64,000 nucleotides of DNA from Paulinella micropora (taxonomy: Eukaryota; Cercozoa; Imbricatea; Euglyphida; Paulinellidae). The notes under the pieces were generated by a model that saw nothing but the letters and a program-made list of their open reading frames with translations, was not told where the DNA came from and made no database searches. Shown here one piece after another: positions 62,293 through 64,000 of this stretch. Made by a program: the position numbers and the translations under genes. The stretch covers positions 175,001 to 239,000 of the forward strand of contig WBZZ01006424.1 in the NCBI GenBank assembly GCA_019918135.1, given 5' to 3'. How positions within the stretch are numbered: the first letter of the stretch is position 1; the number at the start of each line of letters is the position of its first letter.

Positions 62293-62658
62293 CAGGAGGC
62301 CGGCCCTGCCCCCCTGGCCCGCTTCCTGCGCCACTGCGCGTAGCCAGGGAGGGGGGAGGCAGACGGCAGGGGCGAGGTGCAAGGAGGCAGAAGAACAGAC
62401 AGGAAAGAGGGGGGAGGGCTTTGGCCCCCCCCCCGCGGCGTGCGTACGCGCGCTTTGTTATTAAACACTACGCTACCGTGGACTCCTACCTGCTTTGGGG
62501 CTAGCGACTGCCGGGTGGCGTCGGTGAATTGTTAAGACTAACAACCAGCTACCGTGACACGTACACCTTTCTTGGCCGGACAGTCCTCCCGTGGTATCGG
62601 CAAGTTATGAATAGCACACCACGTTGCTAGTAGTGCCTTTTTCTGACACGTGTTTTTT

Positions 62659-64000
62659 TTATTCAGACCACACTAGGCTCGGCGCTATCGACGACGACGG
62701 GGCTGTCGTGCTAGGCAAGTCCTGCTCGGTGATAACCGGGCCCAAGCAGCGCAGCAGGTCCTGGAACGAACGTACTGTCTCGTAGTTGCGGTGGATCAGC
62801 TCCAGCACCCCGCTGACGACCGTGACCTCTTGCACCGTCTGCCGTCGCTGGCCGAGGCGGTTCACCCGCGCCAGCTGTGGCTGCGGGTGGCCTGGTTGCT
62901 GAGGTACACGCTGCTGACGGTGGCCCCGCAGCGTGTCAGGGTAAAGCCCTCGGCGAAGCGCAGGTAACCTACCACCACGTCATAGTCCGGGCACGCGCCC
63001 TTCGCCACCAGGCTGTCGGTGAACGTGAGGGGCGCCTGGGCCGACAGCGTGCACACCAGCAGGCCGGCCGCCGTCAGCAGCGGCACGAGCTCGGCCTGGT
63101 GCGCCCGGTCGCGCGCCAGCAGGTACACCGGACACCGGGCTCCGCTCGCACCAGGGCCAGCGTCTCACGGACGAGCACCGGGGTCACGGCCGCGTAGGCC
63201 CGCCGCAGCAGCTCCGGCAGCGGCACCCGCGCTCGGCCGGCTGTTCCTCCGGCGGCGTCGCCAGCACGACCCGCTCCACCACGTGGACGCCGGTCTCGAA
63301 GCGGTTGTTCACGCAGCACGCAAAGGCCAGCAGCAGGTTGCGCGGGCCGACCGGGAACTGACACACGAGCTGCAGCCACTTGAGCAGGCCAAACAGCGAC
63401 TTGTTCAGGACCGGGGTGCGCTGAGCAGGAGCAGTAGCGCGCGCGCGCGGCGACGGCCAGCGCGGAGCACGTCCGTTGCGTCGACACCGCCGAGGCGCGG
63501 TGGAACTCGTCACAGATGAACACGCTCTCGTGCGCCACTTGCAGCAGGGCGGGCCAGTGTTCCCGCAGCCGGTCCTCGGGCACCAGGGCGACGTAGCCGG
63601 GCAGGGGTGCCTCGTGGCAGCGCACCGCGGCCGGCAGCCCGCGCCTCGTCTTGTCGTACAGCTGCACCCGGCTCGTAAACCGCTTGATCTCCCGGTACAC
63701 CCCGTCCAGCGCGCTGACGGGCAGGGACCACAGGACGTAGCGCGGCGGCTCCGCGGCCCGCGCCAGCAGGCTCTGCACCAAGTACAGCGCGATGCGCGAC
63801 TTGCCGCTGCCGGCGTCCATCTTGAGCAAGTTGCGCTCGGCCGCTCGAGCAGGGCCGCCAGCGCCTCGGCCTGGTGCTTGAAGGCGGGCTGCGGCTGCTC
63901 CTCGCCGAAGCCGGCCCACTCGGCCGCGCGGGCCGTGGCCGGCCGGGCCCGGCGGGCCAGGCAGTCCGCCAGGCGCTGGCGCACCCAGCGCAGCAGCAGC
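62659..64000 (-). pseudogene. SF2 helicase, poxvirus D6/SNF2-like, 5' end beyond window
   Basis: Reading continues off the right edge. Walker A KMDAGSGKSRIAL at about 63822-63785, DExx box VFICDEFHRAS at about 63526-63494, NKSLFGLLKWLQLVCQFPVG later, then AEGFTLTRCGATVSSVYLSN and VNRLGQRRQTVQEVTVV (about 62875-62830), which fits helicase motif VI of SNF2/D6R-type enzymes. ATP-driven DNA translocases of this group serve viral early transcription. Frames change near 63840, 63440, 63230, 63130 and 62865. DEFH in place of DEAH/DEXH is a mild variant. Attribution to the pox-like transcription-factor branch is tentative. Confidence 0.65.

Overview
The window looks like nuclear DNA of a unicellular eukaryote (alga or other protist). 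Genes in part of it have GT-AG introns and AATAAA/ATTAAA-type 3' signals, long microsatellites are common, and LTR retrotransposons are nested in other elements. I cannot name the species. The backbone appears to be a GC-rich, nearly intron-free, virus-like block (about 7.5-8.5 kb, 19.1-20.4 kb and 46.0-64.0 kb) that has been invaded repeatedly. All attributions come from motif reading; no searches were run.

Layout. 1-963: no gene. 964-7490: a Ty3/gypsy-type retrotransposon cut off inside its integrase. 7491-8534 and 19088-20415: GC-rich block carrying the two halves of a broken gene for a secreted PKD/BspA-like surface protein. 8535-19087: a 10.55-kb DNA transposon with ~167-bp terminal inverted repeats that sits inside that gene. 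It carries two divergent, intron-containing transcription units: a minus-strand unit with a SET domain followed downstream by a DDE-transposase-like segment, and a plus-strand unit for a Lys/Glu-rich protein. A duplicated promoter-like block with TTTCCCGC palindromes lies between them, and a tRNA-derived SINE is embedded in the minus-strand unit. 20.4-27.2 kb and 38.5-46.0 kb: an AT-rich, decayed Polinton-like virus (PLV): packaging ATPase, fibre with an S74-type chaperone domain, protein-primed family B polymerase, lipase, DUF3223-type protein, structural protein and the C-terminal half of a double-jelly-roll-type capsid protein. 27.3-35.4 kb: two copia-type retroelements in opposite orientation, the longer with a MYND zinc finger. 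35.4-38.5 kb: simple repeats and a gag-like fragment with an unusual array of hairpins.

46.0-64.0 kb is the GC-rich block proper: an F-box gene (plus a truncated copy), a divergently paired unknown gene (plus a remnant of a copy), a possible methyltransferase-like gene, a Rab/Ras-like GTPase ending in CCQQ, three tandem PKD/BspA-like surface-protein genes in alternating spacers, a small unknown ORF and a poxvirus-like SF2 helicase running off the end. Together these suggest an endogenised giant-virus-like genome, but no capsid or polymerase gene of that larger virus is visible here.

Most long reading frames carry frameshifts. Several in the GC-rich genes fall exactly at G-run length differences between paralogues, so sequencing error and genuine decay cannot be separated from the sequence alone.
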